Part shown: piece after piece, positions 39,415 to 50,473 of the stretch | How positions within the stretch are numbered: the first letter of the stretch is position 1 | Layout of the letters: the number at the start of each line of letters is the position of its first letter | Origin: Oenanthe sinensis | Lineage: Eukaryota; Streptophyta; Magnoliopsida; Apiales; Apiaceae | Direction: 5' to 3' | Assembly (NCBI GenBank): GCA_028671895.1 | Contig: CM053810.1 | Coordinates: 58,529,501 to 58,593,500 of the forward strand | Length of the DNA: 64,000 nt | Program-made: the position numbers and the translations under genes | Notes under the pieces: model-generated | What the model was told of the DNA's origin: nothing | The model's database searches: none | What the model saw: only the letters and a program-made list of their open reading frames with translations

Positions 39415-42332
39415 ATGGACATAAGTAAAATGAACCGTGGAGAGATTACTGTCCTGGCATGTGCTGGTTGTGCATTCCTGTCAATGCACTTTACAGTCCA
39501 GCTTCTATCACAACATCTATTTTACTGGAAGAATCCAAAGGAACAACGAGCGATACTCTTCATTATCCTCATGGCTCCTATATATGCTATTAAATCTTTT
39601 GTTGGTATGTTGGATCTTCAAGGAACCAAACCATTTTTCGTGCTTTTAGACCCCATTGAGGAATGTTACGAGGCTTTAGTAAGTACCCATTACTGGTGCT
39701 GGTGCTTGTTCTTATATCAGTTAAACATTAACATAATGCTTCTCCTGTGTCCTTGTGTTTCTGTTTTCCAAATTGCAGGTGATTGCAAAGTTTTTGGCTT
39801 TAATATATAGTTACTTAAACATATCCATCAACAGCGACATGGTGCCTGATGAAATCAAAGGAAGAGAAATTCGGCATTCATTTCCGATGACACTTTTTCA
39901 GGTGAAACAATTTTCTATATTTAAATTGCTTATTCTTTGTGTACTGGTCCAAAGATTTCTGCATGTTACAAGGAGAAGCCAAAAAGGTTTATATTAGATA
40001 CAACAAAATACTGTTAGAATGAATTAGTGGTTTACACTGTTACACATGCATGCACGTGCACAGACATAAAGCATTATGTTTTCTTTTTCACTGTTTCTGT
40101 TTGCTGCACCCGTATGAATGTGTATGGTGGCTACGTCAGGGTGCAGACTGCAGAGGCAAAATTATACTCCACTAGTTAGGGAAGGGTAAAAAACGGTCTG
40201 GTCAAAAAAAAATTTGTGGCAGAATGTAACATGAATGCAGAATCGATGTCCTGAGAAAGTAACCAAGTTACAAAATTCAAACCTACTCGCTCCTTTTTCC
40301 CTGCTTTAGTTTTCCTGGAGATAGTCCAAAGTTTACTGTTAGATATCATTAGTTATCTTTTGAGACCATTGAACTTACACTATCCATGCAAGTATGCAAC
40401 GGTAGTGATGCTTTCTGAACTTTAAAGATCCATTAAATCTCATGTTATGCCAAATCTCTAGCAAGTGATTGCTAAATATACAATAGGGACCTCTCCAAAA
40501 GCTTTATTGTATCTGTTTCCACGTTTTAAATTTTATTTGATGGGGTAGCAGTTAATTGGATTCTTGTCATAGTCCTTGTATTAGGCAAACTAGCTCAAAT
40601 GGTTCAGCGCATGATAGCATTGTGTATTACTAGCATTTCAATGGAACGGGTCGATTTGTAACCTGTTAATCTTGTTTAAGATTGTATAAATACATCTAGT
40701 TGATAACTTCTTTTTCAACTGCAGCCACGTACTACCCGACTTGACCAGCGTACTTTAAGGCTTCTTAAATACTGGACCTGGCAATTCGTCATTACTCGTC
40801 CAATATGCTCGGTTTTGATGATAACGTTACGAATTCTAGATATGTATCCTAGCTGGGCAAGCTGGATATTCACCATCATTCTTAACATGTCAGTATCATT
40901 AGCTCTGTATTCCTTGGCAAAATTTTACCATGTATTTGCAAAGGAACTGGAGCCGCACAAGCCACTGGCAAAGTTCGGCTGCCTCAAAGGAATTGTTTTC
41001 TTTTGCTTTTGGCAGGTAAAATATAACTGATTATTCAAAATTTTATGAGTTAAGGATTTCGCGTGGGCTCCTCTTTTTTCTCAAAGCACTTCTGATTGAA
41101 TACCTTGTTGTAGGTTCCTGATAACATGTTTTATTGAAAGTTAGGTGAGAACTTCTAGAAGTTACTGTCTAATACGCTACCGAAGTGTCGAGCATAGGCA
41201 CATAGAGGCTATCCCACCATGGTGGTTTTATTGATCTAGTGCAATTTATGTTTTGAATGTAGGTTTCTGTTTTTACTAAAAATAACACACAAAAACTTTG
41301 TTTTAGTTAACATAGAGCTATAAGTACTTTGATATTTTGTTATTTTAGTGAGCCGAGGGAGACGGATTACTCTTACACATCTATGGTATATTGGTATGTC
41401 TAGGGTTGCGATACCTATTAATCTTGAAATTATTGTAACAACTAATTTGGAAGGAAAATCCATACAGTCGTGACTGAATCGGTGCAGTGAAATTTCTTCC
41501 TTTTCATCCTCTCATATTTTTGTAATTTCTTTGTTTTCCACTATCCAGATCCTGTATATTTTTCTAATCCCTTTTATTTATTTAAGATGCAAAATATGCG
41601 ATGCTTTTTGTACCTGTTGATTGACTGCCTTTGATCTAATCAACTTCTGGTTGTAACTTGAAAATCATAGGATTTCGTAGTTGATTCTGTGTTTTCTTCT
41701 ATTAAAGCTTAAGAGTGCAATATATTCGTTCCAAATTTGATTCAAAGAGAGAACATGTGAAATTTGCTGAAGTGTGTTATCGCGTACTAGGTTACAGTAG
41801 TGAGTTGACTGTTGGTTTATTGACTTGACTGACTAAAATTTAGCACTATGACAACCGTGTTGGTTTGTGATCAGTCTTGTGACCAGAAGTACTTTTTTAT
41901 CCTATTGAAATCATTTGGACTCAAGCATATAATTCAAATTTATTTGCTACCCTCGTGGGTCTGCAGATGTAAATGTTGTGTAGATGTGCTCAAATTGCCA
42001 TTATTCTTATTTTCCTCTGTACTTTCTTGAGTTTACTACCATGTTTTTTCTTTCTAGTCAGTTAAACATTTTTCTGATTCTTCTCTCTCACTAGGCCTGT
42101 AAATGATCAATTCTTACACTATACGCAGGGAGTAGTGCTTAAAACCCTTGTTTCATTGGGCATAATTAAATCTCATCATTTCTGGCTGGATACGGAGCAT
42201 ATTGCTGAAAGCCTTCAAAGTATCTTGGTTTGCATTGAGATGGTTGTGTTTTCTGTTCTTCACCAATATGCATACCATGTTTCTCCTTATATGGGTGATG
42301 TTCAAACAAAATTTAAACGGAGAAATGAATGA
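39415..42332 (+). CDS. TMEM184/LAZ1-family (DUF300, OST-alpha-like) membrane protein, 4 exons
   Basis: Exons 39415-39678, 39779-39901, 40725-41015 and 42129-42332 join in phase to 882 nt (293 aa). About seven hydrophobic segments are visible, for example ITVLACAGCAFLSMHF near residues 9-30, AILFIILMAPIYAIKSFVGM near 43-65, and IFTIILNMSVSLALYSLAKF in exon 3. Family signatures include FFVLLDPIEECYEALVIAKF and SLGIIKSHHFW in the last exon. The family is related to organic solute transporter alpha; Arabidopsis LAZ1 and homologues act at the tonoplast and plasma membrane in vacuole and brassinosteroid-related traffic and affect cell death. The short length and brief tail (KFKRRNE) fit the shorter LAZ1-homologue subgroup rather than LAZ1 itself. 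The start is the first ATG after the inferred 5' UTR intron. Confidence 0.92.
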
Positions 42333-44335
42333 TATAACTTCCCACAAGAGTGAAGACTTCCTTTAAGCCAGCGGAGTGGACTCCTTGACTTCTGTTTTAG
42401 CCGTTGCAATGCAAAGAGGTCCTTGCTATCACATTTGCTGCTGGCTTGCTTTTTCAATACATGCCAAATGGATTCAGAGCTAGAAACAGGATATTTTTTA
42501 CTTGTTATCCTTTTATGTGCCTATTTTTGATAAACTTTATAGATGTTTCCGGACAACACTAAAATGATCGTGTTACCGTGTTAATGTTGATAATATTATT
42601 CTTGGTGATGGTACTTGATATCCCCGTTGCTGAGGAAAATGAGCAAAAATCAGAAGTATCAATTTAGTAATTGTTCGTGGTACCGATTCTGCTGCATAGC
42701 CAGGGTTGACAATTTGAGGACTTTTTGGGCAAAACTTAGCAGGATCGTGTCTGAGGGTGTGCGAGTTGTTCGACCCTCAAATATATATTGGGGCACATTT
42801 TTTTCCGTGTGTATATATATATATATACTGAAATGAAAAAAAATAGTAAAAAAACTTATAATTTTTATTTTTGAATTTTAAAAATTACAAATAAAAAAGA
42901 TTGGAAAATATTATATATTAAAATAATTTTTATTTTTTATTTTAAATAAGTCACATAAATTCTAGAAATATAAAAAACATGTTATTAGAAATAAATATTT
43001 ACATTGGGAAACTCTCTCTTAACGAGATAAACTCTTAGTCTTAATGATTTAATTAAAATTAATTAATTAAAATATGTACACTAATTTTTTTTTTTGGTGA
43101 CAATATATACAATATTAAATCATCCAAGTAATGATTCAGTCTTTAGGTAATTAATTCATTTTAAATTATATCCATTTTTCATGTGTATATATTATATGAA
43201 ACAAATCAATTTAAATATAAAATGAATTGAATAATGAGTTTATACAATAATACAAAATTTAAACAAGTTTACATATAATTAGTTTTTATGTGATTATATT
43301 TTGATCAATGTTATATCTTATTTTTTTATTATAATATAATATATTAAAATTTACATGTATAACTTATTATTTTTAGATAAATTTTTACTTAATAATTTTC
43401 AGATAACTTATGTAGGCCTCGTTTGGTATTGCTGTTACAGACAGTTACAACAGTTTTTTGCTGAAAAACTGTCAGGAAGGTGTTTGGTAAATTATAAAAA
43501 CTGTTGCATGGAAAAACGTTTTTAGTCTAAAAGCTACTCTTAGCAAAAACATGTCCCCTGCTTTTGGAAAAAGCTGCTTTCAGCTTTTGCAGGAAGTAGC
43601 TATCAGTTTCATCATTAAACCTTCCCAAAAACATTATTTTTATATATTATATCTCAAAATATGCATAAATCAAAAAAATTATCAAAGAGTAATCTGATTT
43701 TTCTGACAACACTTTTTCCATGAGCACTTTTTCTCACAGTACAGCAGTTTTCAACAGCACTCCCAAACGGAGCCGTAATCTATGTACTTGTTTTGTTTCT
43801 TTATAATTTTCAGCTAATTTTCATTATATAATAAAATTATTTTATACATTTTAATTGTTATGTTTTCTTTTTATAATTATAAGTTAAATTTTATTATTTC
43901 ATGTATTTTTATTCTTTTTTTAATTATTAGGACACTTTTTTTAAATTTTGTACAGGACACTCCTTATGTCAGGCACACGGCTATAGTACATTTTGCCTAA
44001 GGACAGTCTAATATACCTCGAGCCATCCTAAAAGTGCATGTGTAGTGTAAAAAATACACAACAGAAACCAAAAATTAACAATCCAAGAAAATAAATGCTT
44101 GTGCTCCAAAAGCACAGTTGCAGCAAGTATTTTTAGGCAATTTCGTAGGAAGCTCTAGTACTTGGAAGCCAGTGTTTAATTATCAAAAAGAAAAAGTTGG
44201 AGTTTAAAACACACAATTCACCAACTGTAAATGGTTGCCATTTTTCTAGCTTTGGCAAATCCTACAAAAGGAGCCATGTCAATGACAAATACATTGTTGA
44301 CACTATTTATCACAACTACCACTACCTAGACCTCC
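42333..44335. other. 3' region of the membrane-protein gene and AT-rich spacer
   Basis: Beyond a 3' UTR of unknown length this is AT-rich DNA with one clear MITE (43415-43774). I see no coding sequence. Confidence 0.6.
43415..43774. mobile_element. PIF/Harbinger-like MITE
   Basis: 360 bp with inverted ends GGCCTCGTTTGG and GGCTCCGTTTGG (10 of 12 match), flanked by GTA on each side (43412-43414, 43775-43777), a 3-bp duplication of the PIF/Harbinger size. Internal inverted words (AAAAACTG, CAGTTTT) support a foldback interior. No open frame. Confidence 0.78.
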
Positions 44336-44339
44336 ATGG

Positions 44340-45590
44340 AAATGGCTGCCAATAACTTTGACATTATTTGTCCCATTTCTCCCCATATGCCTCAATTTGG
44401 AAGCTCAACCAGTGCTGGAAATCTTTCACATAATTTGGAATCTCTTTTTCTCCCTCGAAGAAGTCAGTCATCATTTTTTCAGAAATTGCGTGAGGTTTCA
44501 ATCCTTCTATTACATCCTCGTCGTCGTACTCTATTTCTTCCATGTCGTCTTTATTGTTGCTCCAAACTAACTTTAAAAGATTAATATTATATTTTGTACC
44601 CAAACCTGCCTTACAGCTTCTTCCATATATTCTGTCACTAAGGCCATAGACTTGACAACCAAAAACTCGATTCAACTCGGTTCGAATTAGTGCATCTTGC
44701 AACTGATGATGTTATCATGTTTATCTCTTTTTACATCTTGTATTAAAAAATTCCACAAGAGAATGTTGAAGTACTCATTGCCAATATCTTCCATCAGTGC
44801 ATTACTATCTTTAGAGGCAAAAGAAATCCTAATGCCATCCATATTTGCAGCATTTCACTTTTATAAAGGACAGGGTCCTTAGGCATCTATGAGCAATAGG
44901 CAAAACATCGTTTCAAAGTCGAATAAGGTGAATTGTCATATGACAATTTAAAGGAAGAGAGCACACCTTTCGATTTCCATATTTCACTATTTTGGATCAG
45001 CAACCATTCTTTCTCAGACTTCTTTGAGTGCAATAAATCCTTTAAGTGTTTATTCCCAAAGACGTGCCTCCCCATCTTTCCACCATTCTTCTCCCCAAAG
45101 CCGCAAATGCCTTCATCCCCAACGCTCTTCCATGTGAAAATGTTTATTTTTGAACAGTGCCCAACTATCTTCGTCTGACAGTTTCTCCACCAGATAAGAA
45201 ACATAAACAGAAAACTTTTTCCCCTTCAATTTTTTCTGAAAGTTATTGATCAATCCTTCTATAGTTTCTACCGCAGAAGCTGTCGAAGTGAGTGCTAATA
45301 CCAACTTATCGAACATCTTGATGACATCAAAATCATCTGATACGGTAACCCACATCCTTTTTGGGAACATGCCTGTTAAAGTATTTGTATTGTAAATCAT
45401 CTTCGCAAGAGTTGTCTTGCCTTGACCTCCCATCCCTGTTACCACAAAGACCATCTTAACAACAGATCAACAGATCCCAACGTTTCATGCAATATAACTA
45501 GATCTTCATCAAGCTTCAAATCCTGTATGACTTGATAAGTTGCAAGTGAGAGCTTGAGAACTAGTCCACTAGCAATATGATCAGCTACCT
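44340..45590 (-). pseudogene. CC-NBS-LRR (NLR) resistance-gene relic with several deletions
   Basis: Minus-strand fragments in the right order of an RGA-type NLR, much shorter than the usual 900-1200 residues. At 45590-45455 a coiled-coil start reads ADHIASGLVLKLSLATYQVI, but the expected initiator is replaced by GTA after a TAG. It runs straight into the P-loop GMGGQGKTT (45430), so the rest of the CC domain is lost. RNBS-A follows (MWVTVSDDFDVI); the kinase-2 and RNBS-B part is missing, since LKGKKF is joined to the RNBS-C motif LSDEDSWALF. RNBS-D (LKRCFAYCS) is near 44890, then frame breaks around EMLQIWMALGF and MEDIGNEYF, and a jump from CKMH at about 44700 to LRR sequence (GTKYNINLLKLVW, DDEDVIEGLKPH) ending near 44360. 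It cannot make a working NLR. Confidence 0.88.
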
Positions 45591-45924
45591 ATGCATCAGC
45601 TCAGCCGTGTAGCTTTTCTTGATTTGCGTTTTTGATTGTTGTATATATTATGATGGAGGGATGATAATATTTGTGTATGATTCTTATCTCGAGGGATTGG
45701 CATAAATGGATCTTGGTCAAGTTTGATATACTCTATCAGAATTCACAAGTCAATGAAGATGGCATCTCTTCACGTGCAATGGTCCCCTTTGTCTTAACTT
45801 CTGGTTTTTTCTTTAATACAGTATAAAAGAAAATGCACATATGTAGCCGTGTGATGTTCTCAAATTTGTATTTCTTTAATTAGTTGCGGTGTGATTTTAT
45901 TGAAAATGTCAAATGTTATCGATT

Positions 45925-46080
45925 CTGAATCATTTATCCGCGTTTTTTCCCGTGAATAACATTAACACGTAAAATTTTTATAAATTCAGAAGAGTCACGC
46001 CATCTATCCGCGCTTATATAGGGTTAGCTAGGTTTTTTTTCTATTAATAGGAAAAAAACACGGATAGATGATTGCTCAAT
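45925..46080. repeat. Small foldback repeat
   Basis: ATTTATCCGCGTTTTTTCCC at about 45930 is inverted at about 46050-46078 (GGAAAAAAACACGGATAGAT), with a CTATCCGCG-containing centre. Total about 150 bp, MITE-like, no coding capacity. Confidence 0.6.
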
Positions 46081-46109
46081 AATAGCATGTCAGTGACCAA
46101 TTCCCGTGC

Positions 46110-47135
46110 ATCTATGGTCTAAATAGGGACACTTTATATAGAGTTCCGTATAGAACCCTCTTATATACACATAAAATAGATATTTTTTTGTTATTCATCA
46201 AATATAAGTATAAATGAATTAAAAATGAATTTACATATAAAAAATATTGAAAATGAGATATAATAATGAACAAATAGTAAAATGATTCTACAATAGAATC
46301 ATATTGATCAGAACAGAATTCTATAGTAGAATCAAATTGAAAATCATATTTTTATCTTAATTTTTAAATATTAAATTATTTATAAAACTTATATGTGGTT
46401 TGTATGTTGCATTACAATCAAAATTTATTCGTTATTAATCATAAATATGATTAATTTTAAAGTTATTTATGAGATTTTACGTTACAATTAAATGGTTCTC
46501 TCCAGCAGTATCTTACTACTACTATTTGTTTGCCATTTTAATTTTAAAGTTTTTATTAGTATCAATAAAAACTTACAATATCCTCTTGGGTTCTCTCTCT
46601 TCTAAACCCTAGCCTCCATTAAAGATTTTTGAGGGGCTTCCATCGGTTTTCATCGGTGTAAAACCCCAATCCCTTTATTTTTCATTTTCTTGTCTAAATC
46701 TTGTTTTCCTTCAATAAGTTCCCAATTTATTTGAGTTTTGTTAGTCTCTACTTGTGAGAGTTTGATTTTTGTTTTATTGTGTTTTGGTGTTCTTCATGAC
46801 CGAGGTTATAGATCGGCATGATTTTCTTAGATTTGATTCACAAATGAAGGTTAATATGGGATCGCATCTATGGTCGACTGCACCGAATAGTCGGGTAAAA
46901 ACAAGTACATACATTCACAGTCGGGTGAAAATAAGTACATACATTCAAATCATCTTTAAATCGCTTGTTTGCCTCTCCAGGAAAGATTTATCAGCGATAT
47001 TCTTAAGCGTCTGTTCAATTTCGATTGTATATGTAGATGCCGTATGACTTTTGTTTATTGAATTGATTCCTTTTTTTAAAAAAAAATGGTTCTCTCCAGA
47101 ATTCTATATAAAGAGTCCCTCTCTAGTGCATCCAC
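46110..47135. mobile_element. MITE-like element interrupted by a retroposon
   Basis: The left end (GGGACACTTTATATAGAGTTCC at about 46126-46147) is inverted at the right end (AATTCTATATAAAGAGTCCC at about 47099-47118), and the repeat extends outward to GTGCAT-type words at about 46107 and 47130. Without the 578-bp insertion at 46506-47083 the element would be about 440 bp. An internal short inverted repeat (GATTCTACAATAGAATC) lies near 46283. Confidence 0.65.
46506..47083 (+). mobile_element. Retroposon (SINE, truncated LINE or processed copy) with 16-bp target duplication
   Basis: The 16-base word AAATGGTTCTCTCCAG occurs at 46490-46505 and again at 47084-47099, bracketing 578 bp that end in a T7A9-like tract next to the second copy. 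A long target duplication plus a terminal A-run is the signature of target-primed reverse transcription. The insert begins with a pyrimidine-rich, leader-like stretch (CTCTCTCTTCTAAACCCTAG) and has only a 92-codon open frame, which I do not recognise. I see no pol III box, so a processed transcript fragment is possible. Confidence 0.65.
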
Positions 47136-47569
47136 CCAACTTATATATACTAATTATCTTATTTTGAATGAAAATTTTATTCTAATACATTATTAAAATA
47201 AAAAAACCTATATAGTTTTATGTATGAAAATATTCTATATACTGTGGTTAAAATCCAACATCATCATCATATTTGATAAATTTAATATATTATCTATGTA
47301 CAACTTATATATTTTTTAATAATTTTAGTAACTCATAAATTAAATAAAATAATAAAATTACCTAAACATATATCAACTTAATTTTTTTATTTTTAACTAT
47401 AAGTAGTTTTAAGTTATAAGTAATTTTAGTTCAAAAAAGAAGAAGAAAAGGTATAAGTAATTTTATTTAACAACGAAAAGTCGCAAGTAATTTTTTCAAA
47501 TTTAACGAAATAGGAGATTTTATCGGTAGAAATCTTCGTAATGATATATCAAAGGACAAAGGGCACATA

Positions 47570-47936
47570 TTCAACACTGAGATAAAAGGGTTGAGATCAA
47601 CTCCAAGTTTTTTATTCCCAAATTTCTGTTATCAAATTAGCTTGCTGGTTACAAAATTGTGAAACAAGTATAGGGATTATAAGTTTATAACACCAGCTTT
47701 GTTACAAATAGTTCCAAATCTATCTTGATCCAAGAACAGAAACCATAACAGTAAGGACCAAATACTTACTCAGAGAATTGTTTATCGTTCTTCTAAGTAT
47801 GAATACAGAAGTTCTATTTCGCCACTTTTGTTCTATTGAAATATGAAGTACTATTACTGATATTTATACCCCAATCCTCGTCTGCTCGCGCAGCATGCCA
47901 GAACTTGGCACATAAGATCCCCTACAACCACATAAG
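47570..47936 (-). other. Possible 3' UTR exon of the TatD gene or unplaced exon
   Basis: On the minus strand an acceptor-like TTATGTGGTTGTAG precedes 47936, after which one frame reads GDLMCQVLACCASRRGLGYK and stops at about 47869. The TatD stop codon is followed at once by AAG/GTTAGT, a good donor at about 49515, so a 1.6-kb 3' UTR intron could join the two. There is no homology to prove it. Confidence 0.25.
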
Positions 47937-48347
47937 GATTTTGTCAGCAGCTGTTGCCTTTTGTTAGGAATTGTGCACTGCTCAGCTTAAACTTGACCTG
48001 CTCAACATATCACATATCAGATTACAATGTAATATAAACCCCGGCAGAATTCATAGATATGCATCACAGGCATAGTGAGGAAGTATCAAGGGAAATGGAA
48101 GTGTGTGTGCGCGCGCGCGTGCGTGGTACACATACATATTTGGTAAATAAAGAAACCCTATATTGCTCTTACTAAATTTGGTCTAAAAACAAACAATTGA
48201 TGGATGCTTCAACAGTTCAAGATTATTCCGCTTGTGATGTGTATGACAGTATATAACTGTGGCCATCCACTTTATAGTATAAATCATACATTTCTAAGGA
48301 ATTCCAAGAGAAGCAAAATAGAGCATTTGATTTCCTGCAGGGGCTGA

Positions 48348-48751
48348 GAACCTAGAGTGTTGGGGGTATCGGGTGATGTGTTAGCAGTGTGTTTAAGTGT
48401 GAAGGTTTGGATGATTGCTAGTACTTAGCTTCTGTCTTTTTCTGCATGCCTTTATTTGTTGATCAGATTAGATTAAAAATGATATTTTTGCAGTTTTTTT
48501 TAAAAAAATTATTCATATTCCTCAAAATCTTATGGAACTTTCCATATAAGAACCTAGAGTGTTGGGGGTATCGGGTGATGTGTTAGCAGTGTGTTTAAGT
48601 GTGAAGGTTTGGATGATTGCTAGTACTTAGCTTCTGTCTTTTTCTGCATGCCTTTATTTGTTGATCAGATTAGATTAAAAATGATATTTTTGCAGTTTTT
48701 TTAAAAAAAATTATTCATATTCCTCAAAATCTTATGGAACTTTCCATATAA
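48348..48751. repeat. 202-bp perfect tandem duplication
   Basis: Units 48348-48549 and 48550-48751 are both 202 bp and differ only in the T8A7 against T7A8 run. Each begins GAACCTAGAGTGTTGGGG and ends TTTCCATATAA. The near identity implies a very recent event or an assembly error. Confidence 0.95.
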
Positions 48752-48808
48752 TATTTTTCAAAAGCCGAGGGTTATTACAAAAAAAAAGACACTGTACTTG
48801 TGTGTGTT

Positions 48809-48822
48809 GGGGGGGGGGGGGG
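48809..48822. repeat. G14 homopolymer
   Basis: Fourteen consecutive G after a (TG)n stretch, in the spacer downstream of the TatD gene. Confidence 0.9.
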
Positions 48823-49010
48823 TACTGAGGAACACATGTCATCCTCCTCAAACCCTATTTACGAGTGAGATATACCAGGTATGTTTAATTTTTAGTTTTG
48901 GTTGACTTTAGAATTACTCAAAGTTTTTTTAAAGCATATAACATACAAAGAGCTTCAAATGAGCAGTTTCTGTCTTCCCTAATTAGAGATGCAATAATTG
49001 CAACATTAAA

Positions 49011-49324
49011 AGCATCTCCAAGGGTGAAAACTTGTTAGCTAAATTATCTACGTGGCACATACGTGGCACTTACGTATCACTCTTTAGAGGATATCTAAAA
49101 ATTAATGCACTCCAACTGTATTCCTGTTAGTAAAAAAATATAGATAATCATATTTGATCTTCTATATTTGTCGAACCAATAAACCTTTCATGTATAATTT
49201 TACATGATGATTATTATAGATAATACCATTGGAGTGAATGTCCCTCCCTTTAGTTAATTTTTTACATAATAATTATAGAAGACCATTTTAGCTAACAAAT
49301 TTACAAATCACCCTTGGAGATGCT
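49011..49324. mobile_element. MITE with perfect 15-bp inverted ends
   Basis: GCATCTCCAAGGGTG (49012-49026) is exactly inverted at 49309-49323, and the similarity continues inward as a GTTAGC-containing subterminal repeat. The element is about 314 bp with no coding capacity; flanking TTAAA and CTAATAA do not give a certain target duplication. Confidence 0.8.
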
Positions 49325-49528
49325 CTAATAAGCATAAAACATTGATCGGTTTGGGAAGTGAAAGACATGCATCAGAATAGGAATTGCCTACTCTAAATAT
49401 ATGTCAAGATAAGAGACAGCTACACACACACACAAAGACAGATAAAGATAATGTACTAGTAAAAAAACTATCACCATTTGGAAGTAGACAAAATGCTTAT
49501 GTCATAAAATAGAAGCACATAACTAACC

Positions 49529-50473
49529 TTATAAAACTAACTTGGAACCTTCATAAGAAAACAAGCGTGATGCATTTTCATAAGTTTGGTCTGCAAGTTC
49601 TTCTTGATTGACATCAAGCAGCGATGCTACATAAGCAAGTACAGTTTTAATGTTGGCCGGATGATTCACAGTTTCATTTAGTACAGCAGAGGAGCTTTTT
49701 GCATCAGCATCGCAGCACATACTGTCGGCGGAACTGCCATTAATTGGAGCTGCATTTTGAACTTGATATTTATGATCCTCAGGATGAGAGGAATCTTCGT
49801 CGATATAAAACAGCGAACCCAAGTTATCACTTTTTGGTAGCCCATCTGGTGCATCGGTCTCCAATAAAATTCGATCAGCAGGTACCGATTTTAGCATTTT
49901 CTTTGCTTTGCTTTCTTTCAAGGACATCAGATACCCAGAAAAGGAGAAGTAAGCACCAAGTTTAGCAAATTCAGGAACCATCTCAGCAGAGCCCAGGTAA
50001 GAATGGAGTATCACACCAGCAGGAAATGGCCCCAAAGATTTCATTACTGGAAGAAGATCTCCAAAAGCACGCACACAATGAACAGAAGCCGGTCTTTTTA
50101 ACTCTTTAGCAAGTTGAAGCTGCTGCTGAAATATCTCAATTTGATCTGCAAAGTCAACCTTCTTTCCACGCGTACCTTTGTCCAATCCAATCTCACCCAC
50201 TGCTGCACATGGATTAGCCTCAAAAAAATCCTTCAAAGTATCAAACCAGTTGGGAGTTCTCTCAGCAACACAAAGAGGATGAATCCCAAAAGAAGGAAGT
50301 ATACAAGGATACCTGTCACTCATCTCCTTTACCACAGGCCAATCCTTCTCAGAGATTCCATTCACAGCAAAATACACTATGTTGTTATCAAGAGCCGTTC
50401 TAATTAGTTTAGGGACAACATTAGAGATTCTTTGGTCCTGGAGGTGACAATGAGAATCAAAAAGTTTCATCAT
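49529..50473 (-). CDS. TatD-family metal-dependent DNase, intronless
   Basis: Single open frame of 945 nt, 314 aa, starting with ATGATG (MMKLFDSHCHL). The TIM-barrel hydrolase signature is complete: the HxH of DSHCHL at residues 7-9, the metal-bridging Glu of GEIGLD near 93-98, His of VHCVRAF and LHSYLG, and Asp of LETDAPDG near 205-212. TatD proteins are 3'-5' exonucleases acting on DNA with roles in repair and, in eukaryotes, DNA degradation during cell death. A Ser/Asp-rich insertion (about residues 222-275, HPEDHKYQ to KSSSAVLNE) separates the catalytic core from the last helices, as is common in the plant subgroup. No organelle presequence is visible, so nucleus or cytosol is likely. The first Met was taken because stops precede it. 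Confidence 0.95.
   Translation of the reverse strand: MMKLFDSHCHLQDQRISNVVPKLIRTALDNNIVYFAVNGISEKDWPVVKEMSDRYPCILPSFGIHPLCVAERTPNWFDTLKDFFEANPCAAVGEIGLDKGTRGKKVDFADQIEIFQQQLQLAKELKRPASVHCVRAFGDLLPVMKSLGPFPAGVILHSYLGSAEMVPEFAKLGAYFSFSGYLMSLKESKAKKMLKSVPADRILLETDAPDGLPKSDNLGSLFYIDEDSSHPEDHKYQVQNAAPINGSSADSMCCDADAKSSSAVLNETVNHPANIKTVLAYVASLLDVNQEELADQTYENASRLFSYEGSKLVL

Larger units (their letters stand above)
45591..49528. other. Repeat-rich spacer between the NLR relic and the TatD gene
   Basis: Contains the foldback, MITE-plus-retroposon, tandem duplication and MITE listed individually, plus a possible spliced 3' UTR exon of the TatD gene. No intact protein gene was found. Confidence 0.6.
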
